Source of the DNA: Morella rubra | Taxonomy: Eukaryota > Streptophyta > Magnoliopsida > Fagales > Myricaceae | Direction of reading: 5' to 3' | DNA length: 64,000 bases | Assembly (NCBI GenBank): GCA_003952965.2 | Contig: CM025854.1 | Location: forward strand, 644,730-708,729 | Part shown: in pieces, positions 1 through 12,790 of the stretch | How the letters are laid out: each line of letters starts with the position of its first letter | Position numbering within the stretch: the stretch's first letter is position 1 | Made by a program: the position numbers and the translations under genes | The notes under the pieces: generated by a model | Told to the model about the DNA's origin: nothing | The model's input: only the letters and a program-made list of their open reading frames with translations | Databases searched by the model: none

Positions 1-618
1 TATATCAAAGTCACTACACATTTAATAATCACCCAAAGTCCATTAACAAAACGCAACCAGGAAATTTACATTGACTCCCACCATCCTTTCCCAAATTAAA
101 TTCCCCATACTTACATAGGCAACCAAACTTTTTATCAAACCAAAAATTAAAATCCCAACACTAGGGATAATACACACCAACTCCACACAACCAATATCCC
201 CGTTTAATTCCATAAATGAGAAGATTGAAGACGCCTATATAATAACTAAACGAAGCCTCTCATCCTTGTAAAATGCTATCATAGTTCCAACACATTAACT
301 TCCCCCTAAATCACTACAAAATCCTTAAAATAACAAAATCTCTCCTGAGAAACAACTTGATAACCAAAATCTGCGAATAAACACCTATTCAAAATTACTA
401 TACAAATATGCTGAAATTGAACTTCACCGCCATGAATAAATGCCAGCACTTACTGCCAGTGCTCTTCCTTTAACAAAGGAATTCACCCTGCATATTTTGT
501 TCGCTATGACGAATTTTGAGGGACTACTTCACTATTTCATCCATCCCTCTCCTGATACCTCAAATTCTCACCACGCCTCACACCAATTTATAACATAATC
601 CCTGCCAATGACACTCCG
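1..618. other. Intergenic DNA, no gene seen
   Basis: AT-rich sequence with short frames only. I recognise no coding domain, RNA gene or clear element end in this stretch. Confidence 0.5.
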
Positions 619-777
619 AGAAGTTAGCTCAAGTTAACATCCGTGATCAATCCCCCTCTCCCGCCCAGGCTCTGCTTAATGAGTACCTCCTCATTTAGGA
701 GGTAACACACCGAGTCGAAATCCCCTTCCCTCAGCTCTGCTTGCTATCACTTGATTATTTTAAAAAAAAAAAAAAAA
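619..777 (+). mobile_element. tRNA-derived SINE, apparently two fused partial copies
   Basis: The stretch carries TTAGCTCAAGT (A-box-like) and GTCGAAATCCCC (B-box-like) and ends in a 16-A tail. Two partial units are joined: each contains a CAGGCTCTGCTT or CAGCTCTGCTT segment, and the palindromic ACCTCCTC..TTAGGAGGTAA block lies between them. The same family occurs as a single clean copy at 51941-52053. A weak direct repeat, AATCCCTG, sits at 597-604 and again just after the A tail. The dimer reading is inferred from comparing these two copies only. Confidence 0.6.
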
Positions 778-927
778 GTCAATCCCTGTACTTTTTGCGT
801 CCAGATGTTCTCCATGCAACAGTCCCAACAACCAACAATTACTTCCCCATGTCCACGTCTTGCATTTAGTAATTATAATCTTCTCATATTTTCAACTTAA
901 ACTTTATATTGCAAGTTATTAAAAACG

Positions 928-929
<2 letters not shown>

Positions 930-962
<33 letters not shown>
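930..962. repeat. Poly-A run, 33 nt
   Basis: An uninterrupted run of 33 A upstream of the Nudix locus. It could be a decayed retroelement tail or a simple homopolymer. Its length is likely to be uncertain in the assembly. Confidence 0.8.
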
Positions 963-963
<1 letters not shown>

Positions 964-1612
964 AGAGTGTTGGCAAACGGCAATAATAAAAAAAAAGTGA
1001 GCGCGGAAGGAAAGAAGTTTCAGAGACCTGGTGGAGTTGTTCGATCCCTGAGACCCTTCTTTCTTTTGTCCGAATAATTCAATCCCTCGGACCTTTCTTT
1101 GGAGTTGGTACACCGCCTCTATAAATCCGTGTCCTCAAATCCAGGGGACCAGTTCAAAGTCTGAAACAGAAACCGCTTAGAAATTGTTCTGCAGCCTGCA
1201 GGTTTCTGATTTGATTTCCAAGGAATAGATAACTCTGCCAAGGTAAGTTTCTCAAATTCAGTTGATTAAAGCCTTAGAAACCTGCACGCTTAGGCTTCCT
1301 TATAAATCATGCACGGGGTCAGAACCTCGGCCATCAACACTAGTCTGTATTATTTGGCTAACAAGACCTTTCTGGCATCTCGTGGTATGTTTGAGGTTTG
1401 CAGGGTTGGCTAGTTACCGCCAAATATTGCGTACCATTTCATTTCTTGTTAAAATTTAAAAAGGGTGTTTGTTTCAAGAGAATTTGGCAACATACTCTGT
1501 CATCTTGTTTGCGATTAGGTGTCAACGCTGTCTTCTTTAGTCTAACCCAAAGCGTGATTGTTTCTATATTAATCTTTCAGGTTATAGAAATATCTATATT
1601 TCAACGAGTTCG

Positions 1613-4091
1613 ATGTCAGGAGCGGAGCAATTAGCCATGCCTGAGAATACTATTGAGCAGGTTGAGTTGCTAACTTCAGTCAATGATGCTCATGGAGGAG
1701 TTACTGTGAACATAGAACAGCCTATGGATTCTGGGGTCTTTGCTCCATTGCTTAAAGCTTCTATATCGCAGTGGAGGAACCAGGTAGGATGTAACTTTTA
1801 ATCTTTTCCGTTCATCTTCACGTTTCCAGTATCCAGTTCATGTGGAATTTGATTGCCTTTCACGTATCATTTAAATTAATCGTTCAATTTTTATTATTTG
1901 ATTTATTGTCACGACTAATGCTTTGAGATCATGTTAAATTATATTTTATACCAAAAACTTTAATTAATAGGAAGACGTGTGTTGGAGTTCTAGTATGCTT
2001 AGGGATGAAGCAAGAAATTTCTTAGCTTTTATTTGCTCTACTATCTAAAAAAAGAAATTAATCATTGAGGCGCCAATTACATGAAAAAGATTTTTGGGAG
2101 GCTAAAATGAATAAAATATAATTTTTTTTCAAACATTCATTAAAAAAGGGTAAAAAAATATGCTGTTTTTCAAGGAACTTTTGGAGAGTTGGGGGGTCAT
2201 GGTCCCGCCAGCCTCCTTTAGCTTCTACTCTGGCAATACCGCGCTTTGCACACTCTTAGAATAGTTCTGCTAGGTGTAATGTCAAATGTTATAAAGAATT
2301 TGAGTGACGCTCTTTTTTTTATACCAATTAGTTTTAAGAGAAATGGTGACTCAAGGTCTGACAAGGTGAAAATGACCATTTTAAATTTATATTCTAACAA
2401 TGTTTTTGGTATCTAATGTGTAGGAGAAAAAGGGTGTGTGGCTCAAATTGCCCATCGAACATGCAAATCTTGTTGAATCTGCAGTTAAGGTAAACAGAGT
2501 TTCACGCGTAGTTTTACCATTTATAAGCTTCTGAAAAAACTTCCACTCTGAAAGTAAAACTATTCATTGGGGTAGAGTTCCTCCAAATCCGCTTCATTAA
2601 TTATCTAGTTTTTGCTAATTCTACAGGAAGGTTTTAGGTATCACCACGCTGAACCAAATTACTTAATGCTTGTATATTGGATTCCTGAAACTGCCGATAC
2701 TCTTCCTGCAAATGCTTCCCATCGAGTGGGTATTGGTGCTTTCGTCATGAACAGTAAAAGAGAGGTATCCATTTTGGATTCACATATGGTTTTTCTAGCT
2801 ATGACATGAAGGGAGAAATGGTGATTAGATGGTTCCAGTTTTGCTGAAATTTTTCATACATTGAATTTACAAACGCAATCTATTGGAAGGAGCAAACCCC
2901 TATAAATCCCAAACCTAGACCTTTAGCAAATCCTTTGGGATTTGAATTCATAGATACCTGTTATAACTCTGATTTTATTTAAATATCGCTCACTATGTGG
3001 ATAGAATCATATACTTACATCAAAAACTAGACAAGATATCTATATTAAAGAACATTAAAATTACAAAAACACTAAAGCCAAAAACCAAATAACAAAACAA
3101 ACAGAATTGCTAATCTACTATGGCAACAGTATCCTACCTTGTATAAGGACACAGTTAAGTACCTTCTCATACCATAAGGTAAAAGGAATATCAACTCACA
3201 CAAGTGAATCCTGTATGATCACCAAACTCTAACTGCATAACATGATATCCCTCACTGCTACTAAGTTCATATTCTTTCCTAAGCCCTTTCTTTAGCTAAT
3301 AAATCTGCCGTCATATTACCTTTTTTCAATATATGAGATATCATACATTCAGTACCAAAAATTGAATGGCCTTTCTCTGATGACTTAATTTATCAAACTA
3401 AAGTTGAAGTTATCATATATGATAGGTGCTTGTAGTTCAGGAGAAAAATGGCATATTCAAAGGAACAGGTGTGTGGAAGTTTCCTACTGGAGTTGTTGAT
3501 GAAGTAAGTATATTATTATTATTATTGCAGTTCTTTATCAAACTCTTTCGAAAATATATACCCCAATTTCGATTTGGATTAAAATTTTCATCCACAGGGT
3601 GAAGATATTTGTGCAGCTGCAATCAGGGAAGTCAAAGAAGAGACAGGAGTAAGTGATAAGTGTGCAATTTGTGGACTCAAAGTGAATATGATGTTTAGAA
3701 ACATATAGGTGTACACATAGTATTGTTATCTATGATCATTGCTTTTATGTTGTTTCAGATTGAGACAGAATTTGTAGAAGTTTTAGCATTCAGGTAAAAC
3801 ATGTCAACACATGGTTGTATGTGTAAATGCAAGTTCTCTTACGTTATCCCATGACCATAACTTTTGCTGTAATTTGGGTATTTGTCAATCTTTCGTGTAA
3901 CTTTGGCCTCACTACAAGATCTCTGGCTTTCTCTTTCTCCCTCCCTCCCCGTCTCTTCATCTCAATACAGGCAAAGCCACAAGTCAACTTTAGCAAAACT
4001 CCGATTTTGTTCTTTTTGTTTGCATGTTGCAACCCGCGTTCGTTTGACTTGATCAGACAGCACGAACTAGAGATTGATAGCTACAGCACAG
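1613..4091 (+). pseudogene. Nudix hydrolase (NUDT2/10-type) gene, frameshifted and 3'-truncated
   Basis: Seven exons fit the plant Nudix gene model: 1613-1783, 2424-2489, 2627-2764, 3426-3503, 3598-3648, 3759-3793 and 3971-4091. A 5' UTR intron probably ends at 1580. The start is ATG at 1613 (MSGAEQLAMPENT). The N-terminal pre-Nudix domain is recognisable (FRYHHAEPNYLMLVYWIP, ASHRVGIGAFV). The full Nudix box spans exons 4-6: G-x5-E-x7-REVKEETG-I, whose Glu residues bind divalent metal. The family hydrolyses nucleoside-diphosphate derivatives such as ADP-ribose or NADH. In exon 7 the correct frame reads RQSHKS, then hits TGA at 4050-4052. The rest of the family homology (ILFFLFACC..RSFDLIRQHELEID) lies in another frame. 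The C-terminal exons (WMP..EEYAAQP region) are not found downstream. It is either a pseudogene or encodes a 206-residue product that keeps the Nudix box. Confidence 0.8.
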
Positions 4092-7000
4092 GTAAATTTT
4101 TTTTCAGGTTAATTGAGTGCGATTTATCGAGTGTGTTTGAGATTGTGCCCAAATTTAAGAGTACAGAGTTAATAAAAACGTTTAGAAAAATAGGATATTT
4201 TGATTGAATTTTTTATATTTATTATAGAGATTAAATACACTTTACACCCTTATCTTTGGAGTCATTTACACTTTACACCCCAATGTATTATTTTTAACAC
4301 ATTTATCTCCCCCCTTAACTGTTATATTTTTTTTTTTAATTGACCCGTACCAAAATTACCATGAGTATAATTTAGGACTGATTTCTCTCAAAAACGTGGG
4401 GATTGCAAATTTTGTTTAATACCCCCAAATGATTAAGTGAGGGCATGTTGTAAAATTTTTGACGGAATCCTGTACTAAATGAACATGAGCATTGTGTGAT
4501 ACGGTTGTGCCCAAATATTGAAAAAAGAAAAAAAATTGGTTGTTTGAATTTAAGGGTTCTTATGTGTTTTTTCAAAAAATTAATTGACATACACCCACGA
4601 CTTGCAAATTAAGTATAAACTGACCCCTAAAGATATAAAAAGGACCTAAAGTTTATTTTAATCCCATATATAGTGAAAATTATAACTTTTTTACCGGAAA
4701 ATAATATTTGTAAATAATTTTATTATGCCAAAATTTTGTAGCATCCAAACTCCGCCCGATTTGGAATAGAATGTGCAAGGGTAAGGAGAAAGCTCCCAAA
4801 AAAACACAGGGACAAAGCTCTCACACCTTGGTCCCACACAAGTTTAGTACAGCCAAAAAGAGCTGACTACAACTATTAGGAGATACGTAGAAATGCTAAC
4901 ATATACAAAAACCAGCACAAGATGATGGACAACACTGGTGGACAAAACCTTCCATCTTTCAGTACATTCTCAGGCAGCCTCCAATTCTCCCCGATCTCTC
5001 TGTTCTTCTTGTTACCTGGTAGAAAAAATCTATCATGTTTCAACTTAATTCTTACTTAAGTGTTCCACATTCCTTATAGTGACAGGATCAAAACTTCCTT
5101 GCTCTTGCTTCCCAATAGCAAACCCTAAATTCTTTATCATTGTATAGAATAACTCATATCCAGACCCAGCAGGCAATTATTTCCTCACCCTTATATTCAT
5201 CAGGGAGTTTTTATCTTTATTGATACTATAGTCGGCTGCAATAATTCTACTTGGATGCCGCCAAGCACAAAAATTTCCTTCAGGTTTTCTCCTCCCCTTT
5301 TACTGTGGAATAAAGTAAGGTATTTATCTCCATGAAGAACAAACCAGATACCATCTGCGTGCATAGGAAACATTTAAAATCTTATGAAATTAAATATCTT
5401 CAGAACGCAGTTTCAATTTAACAGCAACTGAGTCTGCTAGCTATACTCCTTCAAGACATAACTTTCCAAATTAAAATTTGCCGCTTCACTTATACAGGAT
5501 ATTAGCTATAAATGTCCAACTTCAATTATTCAATAGTCGTCAACAGAATGAGATAGATATCCAACTAAGGAATAAAAAAGCCAAATTAATTAGAATACTA
5601 CCTTTTAATGATGTAGAGGACTCACAATTACCTTCACATGCATTCTCTTTTTTTCCGATGCCATAAGTGTAATCAGAAAAACTTCTATGCTGTTATTAAA
5701 ATTCTCCCGGAAACTTTTTTTAACCAGGCTCACTGCTGTTGATTACTATATCTGTTTTCTTGTATTTACATTCAGCTTAAATCTCGCCGATTAGATCAAG
5801 ATATATGTGTGATCATCATTATTCGGTTAACACACTATCTGTGAATTAGCCCTGACACGGCCAACCAAACTACCACAATCTCCATTTTCTCAAAATCTTA
5901 CTCACTGTGCATCCATTGTCATCTATTGAGGATTTGCTTTTAAAATATTAAACATAAACTCATAAGAGCCCGACCAATGCAAACCATACCAAAAAGATAT
6001 TGAACTCTGATTTATTAATATTATTTATTGAGCATTTCATATTTTGAAGACACAAAAGGTACCTTCGGTCTTGCTATACCCTATTTATTTCTGGGATGCC
6101 GATGCCTTACTCTCCTGCTATATCTAGACTTTTTGCGACCATGGTAACGAACTCAACAACAAAATGTTGAACATCAATGAAAAATATTATGAAAGATTAA
6201 ATTAGACTCCATTGAGCAAACTAGTATGAATTCATATTGCAAATCAAAGATAGTCATACTAATATTTTCTTTTATCAATTACTAATTCAGTGGACCTTGT
6301 AGATTTTAGATTATATAGCACTATATCCTATTATTTCACAAAAGCAAAGATAGCTCTTCAAGATCTTGTATTGTGCAAAAATCAAACTTTAGCAAGTCGA
6401 TTAAAAGACACCGTTGAATTTTATTCCCAACTTTAATCACACTTCAAACCCCATCCTCCTCTCGATCAACAGGAAGCTAACTTGCCTTTGTACTATTCAA
6501 CAATCAGTTCCTGAAGCTACTATACGATGCTTCCGATAAGCAGTCAGTACAAAGAGCATTTAATGGCATTCTTATGAACCAACAATAACACACTATGCCA
6601 AGAAGCAATGAACCAAACCAAAGACCATCCACCCACGCGCGCAACAACACCACCTTGTAACGGACTTGGTTTAGTACTGCCCATGAGCTTGACTGACACC
6701 ATTACCAATGTGATATTATTCCTCCTTATTTCCCTCACCCAACATCATCATAATTCTTTTCATGCAAAAACATATAATTGAAAATGTCAACGGAATTTCT
6801 AAAATACTTATCCATATCTTTATCCCCAAGTGGTCCGTTAAATATAAAAGGCACCCAACATAATACTTGATTAATGATATCTATCGAAGTGCCCCCTCCA
6901 AGATAACTCGATAAGAACAATTAAATTAGGAATCCCTATCACAGTCGATCACATCAGCATATAAACATAGAGAACACTAATTGGAACAACTCTCGATTGA

Positions 7001-10000
7001 ATCAAGAGACTAACCTTAAATCAGCAAGTTTCAACCCTACCCCCTCCTCCCACCTCGTCTTCTATATGACTAATATCATAGTGTCTGACATGCCTTGTCC
7101 CAAGCACTACTCTGTTCCCAACGATAGCAAAGGATAGCCAGAGATGTTAATTCTTAAGTAATTCAAATATGGAACGCAATATCTAAGCTCCTTAGATTTT
7201 TCCTCACTCCTAGAGATAAAGTTCGCGATTGTGTGGCATATATTAAAAGCAGAAATAAAATATTATTATATATTCAGAAATAATATCTTGGTTCGGAAAC
7301 AACAAAGGTTCTCTCCACAAGCGAACGCCACTAATGAATGATTATAAATGCCGTTTCTGCCAAGTGAACAACTTTCAGTCATAATCGCTACCTAATAGGA
7401 CTTTTCAACTCCATAATACTTCCCTAACCGCCGAAACACAATACGTTAAGTGCGTGCCGCTCAAGCAACCCCTTGATCAAGTTACAACAAAAATCAAAAC
7501 TGATGACTTTGAATAAAAATGTATACTATAAGGAGGTAGATAAGAGCAAACACCAGCGACACCTCTGCTTCTAAAGGCTCATAAAGAAAAAGTCCAATAA
7601 GTCCTGTCTTCAATACAAACCAATGTGACACGCAGATTGTCTATTAATGGGCCAATTCGCATGATATTCGGAGGATCAAAAATCGCCCTCTAAGTCTCAA
7701 AGAAACTCTTCGTGGGGGAAAATCCTTCAACGCTGACCTACGAACCTAAGCCTCTGACGTTCCTGTGTTAGGATCTGCCTTAAGGAATGGATGAATTTTG
7801 TCATGTGGTGGGCTGCAGAAGGCTAGCTCCCAGTGCGTTATTTGGAACAACTATTAAGTGAAGTCTCCCCAGTGCTGGGAAAGAAGGTTGTAAATGCTAC
7901 CCCATTTGTGCCAGTCTGGCTTATTGACATATTTCATAACATGATGAGCAAGACCCAATTGGATTTCCCCTCATTGACTGATTCACCACAATAGCAAGGG
8001 AGCAGGAACTCCGGACGGAAACGGACTTGCTCTCCCCTTACAGCTAACCTTTCTCCCGAACAACTAAAAGGTACGGCCAGACCAGGAATCGCTATACACT
8101 CGCTCAAGACTTGAAAGTTCGCAGATCAACTGCGGAAGTAATGTAAAAATAAAAATTAAACAATACTCCTCACCGTTTTTTGTTAATTGTTTATGGACCC
8201 CGGGCCGCTTGAGTCTCCAGTGCGCTTGGCTGCCGTCGAATCCGTCCACTTTATCTGTTCGACAAAGCGTTGCCACTAATTGGGCTTTCCGATGATTTTT
8301 TCCCTTTCTGTCTCGTCCACCGGAACCAAGTTCCTTAACGCTCTCAAGTCTGTTTCACTTCTGACAGGCTCACCATGCGATTCTGAACCGCTCCATCCTC
8401 CGCCCGGGGCATGACCAGAAGCCTACAGTTCGCATCTCCGCTCGTACGATCCCTTGAGGGCTCGATTCTAAAACTCCCTCAGACGTCTCAAGACTAAAAG
8501 AGTGAGTTTATTTGTTGGTAACGCCTGCAAAGATGTGCATGCTCCGACTACCTAGAACTCTCGCCGCAGCCAAGGCTATCAATGGAGCCAAGAACTATCC
8601 TTGAAAATTAGAAGAAGATGACCGGGAGAGAGATAACTAACCTGTCCCGTCAAAAGCTGCGTACGCCTCACTCAAACGAAGCAAGCCCCAATGCTCACCG
8701 CCCCTGTTCCTCCCACCTATGAAAAAAACCAAGGACCAAGGATAGGCGGGTGCCTGTACCGATCAGAGTGCAAACTCTCGTGATGGTGTGTTGCAGGGAG
8801 TGTCGGAGAGGGTGCGCGACGACGGATGAAGACAAGTTCCCTATCGCCTTTTAAGAGTAGTAACATTCAGAACGTGTGTGCTATAACTCGGGTCCGCTCC
8901 GCAAAGTTCGCGAGAACGTGTCTTTGAATCTTGCAACAGATTCGAACCCTCCCTCTGAGTTGTAGACTGTCTTCAGTACAGACTCGTCTCTCAACCGAAG
9001 CACCGAGAGTCAGGCTAAAAGCAATTAGAGACAAAAAGGCTGTACAATAAGTGTCACTAGCTTTCGCGAGGCAAGATGTAGACACCAGGATACTATCTTA
9101 ATGTGGATAGATGCAAATGTAGCCAAGCGCTAGCGGCGGTGAGGGCCCGAGAGTTGCTTCGCGATGGCGGTGCCCGCCGTACCCAGCTTCTGTAGCTCGT
9201 CCAGGTTCGCCGCCTACCCCTCCAGTTCGCGGCAAGCCCCACCCCCCGTTAGTTCAGACTCAGACATTTAATGCTCGCAATACCATCATTTGTATCTCAA
9301 AAACCAAGAGGTAAAAAGCCAGAAAAGTAAATGGAGTCATAGGTTGGATCAAAACAACAATACAGATTTGAAGCATAGAAGGGACCTCGCAAGAGGGCGA
9401 GAATGAACTATATAATGATATGAGAAAGAATGTTACACCAAAAGAGTAAACACAAGATATCCAAGATCGCGAATGCCGTGCTACTAAGACATCGGGAGGA
9501 CACCGTCGCCACCGCAGATGGAGGTAATGAAGCAGCGCAGCTGAAATTAACCAGTGCATCCGTATAAACCAATATCGCGATCATTTAATTCTGATGAGCA
9601 TATGCTCCTTGAGAATTCGAAAGAACAAGAAACTACACAACAGGCGACAAAAAACGGAAACTCCTTTACTGTAAGCCCACAAGTACAAGAATGGCAATTG
9701 AGAGACAGTGAATGTGCCGAGCAACCGCCGGACCAGAGACTAAGTTTGTGGTGTAACAACCTTGCTTTCCAGAAAACAATTTCAGTTTGACAAATCAATA
9801 CAGAGCGTAATGTTAACCAGATCTCGCTAAAAAAATTATACCTAACCTGAAAATAGACTAGAGCGTAAAAAAAGAAATAATAATTAGCAAAGGGCGAAGA
9901 TGGCATGTAGAAAACAAGAACATGGTGGAATTTCAATTGAGACGACGATACTAACGAGAAATGATCTGATTGTCCCATCGACAAAGTGAAATTTGGAAAA

Positions 10001-11023
10001 TGTGGTGAGTCTTGGTATTGGTATTCGGTGGATTCAACAGAAGTCGCTAATTCAACAAAAACAGTTTAATACCTACGAAATTCTATGCATCACTTTTTTT
10101 CCCTAATGCTCTAAGCTACGGAATCCAAACGATGACGGCCAGGAAAGATTTACGGCGACGTTTCACAGTTCCCGAAAGGAGAGGTAAATTATTCTCAATC
10201 GCCCAAAAACTCAGCAGAGAGAGGAGCGTTCGACATGATAGTAGGGAGGAGAATGAAAATTATCAGATCGAATAGTCGCCTGGTTCAAGCCGCAAGATGA
10301 CCGGAAACAGCATGCACAATGGTCCTCAAGGAGTAGTGCCAGAGAGACCGAGAGCGCCCATGGAAAAAACAGGTCTCACACTGTCTTTATCTTGAAAGCA
10401 AGGAGCCGAAGAGATTAGATCTATACGCGGAACGAAAGCACAGCGCGCAGACCACACAAGCATAGCCCGTAATGCTAGTAATACAAAAAAAATTCACAAA
10501 CAATAAATGAGACATTATGGCTGTAATATTCCACCCACCATATTTAACTCCCCTGAAAAAATGCGCATCCTAAGCCAGTACCATAACCACCCTCCGCGCA
10601 ACCATTAACATATGCCGGTAAGGAACACTCATGCCTTCCGGAGCTAAATCTGTTCCACGCAGCTGGCTTTTACTAATCCGATTTCATAACTGTCCTGTGA
10701 GTTGATGCTGGTTTTACGAGATCATGCTGAATCTGGACTATTCCGAAAGTATTTTCATCTAAAGTGGTAAGCAGCGGAGATTCCAGTTTGAATGCTGGAC
10801 GATGATAGCGACGGATTGCTTCCAGCTTAGAGTCCCTTTGTTTTGGCCCGCTTAAAAGAGAGCGTCGGGCGGAATTTTGGAGTGTGAAGTTCTGCTCTGT
10901 CATAGAAGCAATCTTTGTGAAAGCACAAAAACGTTGCAAATCCTCCTTCCTTCCTTAATCTCTCAGTGACACGATCTGTGGCACCTAAAACTTCATGATC
11001 GGTTGAAACTACTTTCGTGAAAG
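4092..11023. other. Long gene-free stretch downstream of the broken Nudix gene
   Basis: No frame here carries a domain I recognise. The missing Nudix 3' exons are absent. Around 4230-4330 there are repeats of the type ACACTTTACACCC, which resemble units of the inverted-repeat element at 36652-36921. From about 4.7 to 10.6 kb the + strand looks A- and C-rich, with many short stops. I see no LTR pair, tRNA or intact transposase. Confidence 0.5.
7660..9260. other. GC-richer non-coding block of unknown origin
   Basis: This block is visibly richer in G+C than its flanks, for example around 8380-8480 and 9120-9250. It has no long open frame and no motif I can name. An organellar insertion or an ancient, heavily mutated mobile element are both possible. 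I could not match it confidently to any rRNA, tRNA or organelle gene. Confidence 0.35.
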
Positions 11024-11981
11024 GTGGCTTGGGATGTGTTACCGACAAAGATTAAGGTGGCAGATCGTATAGGAGGCAGGGGGCGGTCGGAAGGGGAATT
11101 GTTGTGTGAGCTTTGTGGGGAACACCCCGAATCTCTTCCTCAACTTTTGTTGATTTTCCCGTTCAGTAGATCGATTTGGAGTGAGTCACCATGGCAGCTT
11201 AATATTGTGGTGTTTGGAGCAAGGACGGTTGAGGACTGGGTTCGCATTATTCTTCACCCTCATCAAGCGATTGGCATCCCGCTGGAGGATCAACATTTGT
11301 TTCAAATATTTGCGGTAAATGCTATTGATCTGGTCTGGGCTACCAGGAACCAGGTTGCACATGGAGGTAAGAAGAGTGAAATGAGGGAGCTTAGTCGTCA
11401 AGTCCGTAACTTGAGTTGGGAGCACAGAGCTGCCTGGCAAAAGAAGCTGCACCTAACTAGATTGCAAACTTGGGTGCCGCCTCCAGCGAATAAAAGCAAG
11501 GTAAATGTGGACATTGCTATAAGGGACAACTTTGCGGTAATAATAGCAATAGCTCGTGATTTTCAGGGTCAAATTCAAGGAGCTGTGACAAAGCAAATAC
11601 AAGCAGCTGGATTGTTAGAAGGTGAAGCAGATGCAGCAAAATTGGGACTAGAATTCGTTGTTGATAAAGGCTTTCGGAAGGTGATGCTCGAAGGAGACTC
11701 TGAGTTGGTTATTAAGGCTATTCAGCTTTGGCCACAATCAGATTCATGAAGTTGGCAAAACGTTGTTGAGTTGGCGAGCAGGTCATGTTTATGGAGGTGT
11801 TAATGAGTTAGTGCACCACCTTGTTTGTTAGGCCGCCGCTGAGTATAGTTTAGTGGGCAATTTTTGTTGTTGTGAGCCTTCCCTGGATTTATCATGATTG
11901 TATGTAGGCACTGATCCTTAGTGTATTATTTTTTTGATTTTGTGTTTGGAATAAAAGGAGGTTTTTATTAAAAAAAAAAAA
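11024..11981 (+). mobile_element. 5'-truncated LINE (non-LTR retrotransposon) 3' end with RNase H domain
   Basis: A 241-codon open frame (11024-11749) starts inside a LINE protein. It first carries the zf-RVT zinc region (WDVLPTKIKVADRIG, then CELCGEHPE.., FPFSRSIW). About residues 155-235 form an RNase H-like RVT_3 domain, with VNVDIA, ARDFQG, EADAAKLGLE and EGDSELV as landmarks. The reverse transcriptase and endonuclease parts are absent. Downstream comes a T/G-rich 3' UTR, then an A tract at 11970-11981. Truncation from the 5' end is usual for LINE insertions. The frame is a remnant, not a host gene. The true 5' edge was not located. Confidence 0.85.
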
Positions 11982-12552
11982 TCAAGGATTTTTGTTACAC
12001 ATTGTTGTTGATAAATGCTCTTATTAGATACAGGCAACCAGGCTAACCATGTAAGGTAGCTTGTACATTTTCGAAAAGATTATGAGTGATTAAAGGTTAA
12101 TAAACTGTAAATCAATGCTGATCTTTACCCATCAAATTTAGGAGAAGATAAACTTGGTTTTGATATTCATAAAATATGTGTACTTTCTCTATAAAAGGGA
12201 TTCATCTAGGACACTGTAAAGAGCTCGTGTCATACTTCAAAGAAATATCTCAAATAAAAAACGGTGGTTTTTTTATTTTTTGCTACATGATACCGTAAGG
12301 CTTTTCATTACATATGAATTCATAATATAAAATACAATAAAGATCAAGAAACTATAGATCCAATATGGGTTGTTTAGCTTGTTTGGCCAGTTTTCGGCCA
12401 CACATGGCCTCCGATCAAAGACTGCAGGAAACAACCTGTGCAAGGAGAAAATTGGTCGGGCATGGATGGACTGGTGTGGAAAAGATCGGTCGGAGGAGCT
12501 AAGAATAATGAGCTAGAACGTGGCCTGTAGGAGTCAACAAAATTGTCAGGAT

Positions 12553-12790
12553 CTAAGGGGGTGTTTGTTTCCGAAAATATTAGGCACGTAACATTTCGGA
12601 TATCTTAAAAAAATTATAAAATAATACTTTTTTTCCGATCAAACAATTCTTTATCATTATAATATTCACTCAAATCTTCTCTCTCTTCATTTTTTCACCG
12701 ACTCTCATAAAATATCTTTATTTTTTTACCAAACTCAATGCCTCAAAATTTTTATCACCCTAATATTTCCACAAACAAACACCACCTTAG
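12553..12790. mobile_element. MITE-like element with ~20-30 bp terminal inverted repeats
   Basis: The left end reads CTAAGGGGGTGTTTGTTTCC and the reverse complement of the right end reads CTAAGGTGGTGTTTGTTTGT. The match continues into GAAAATATTA versus GGAAATATTA. The 238-bp interior is AT-rich and non-coding. The termini resemble short non-autonomous DNA transposons (hAT or PIF/Harbinger style). I could not identify a convincing target duplication, so the superfamily is left open. Confidence 0.6.

Noticed and set aside
3827-4207. 126-codon + strand frame
   Set aside because: It overlaps Nudix intron 6 and exon 7. The recognisable homology is the shifted tail of exon 7, so it is not an independent gene.
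7660-9260. Ribosomal RNA or organelle insertion
   Set aside because: The GC content and lack of frames suggested it, but I could not match any rRNA helix, tRNA or organelle protein with confidence.
9547-9984. 145-codon minus-strand frame
   Set aside because: Low-complexity Phe/Tyr-rich translation, overlapping another frame on the opposite strand, with no domain or promoter evidence.
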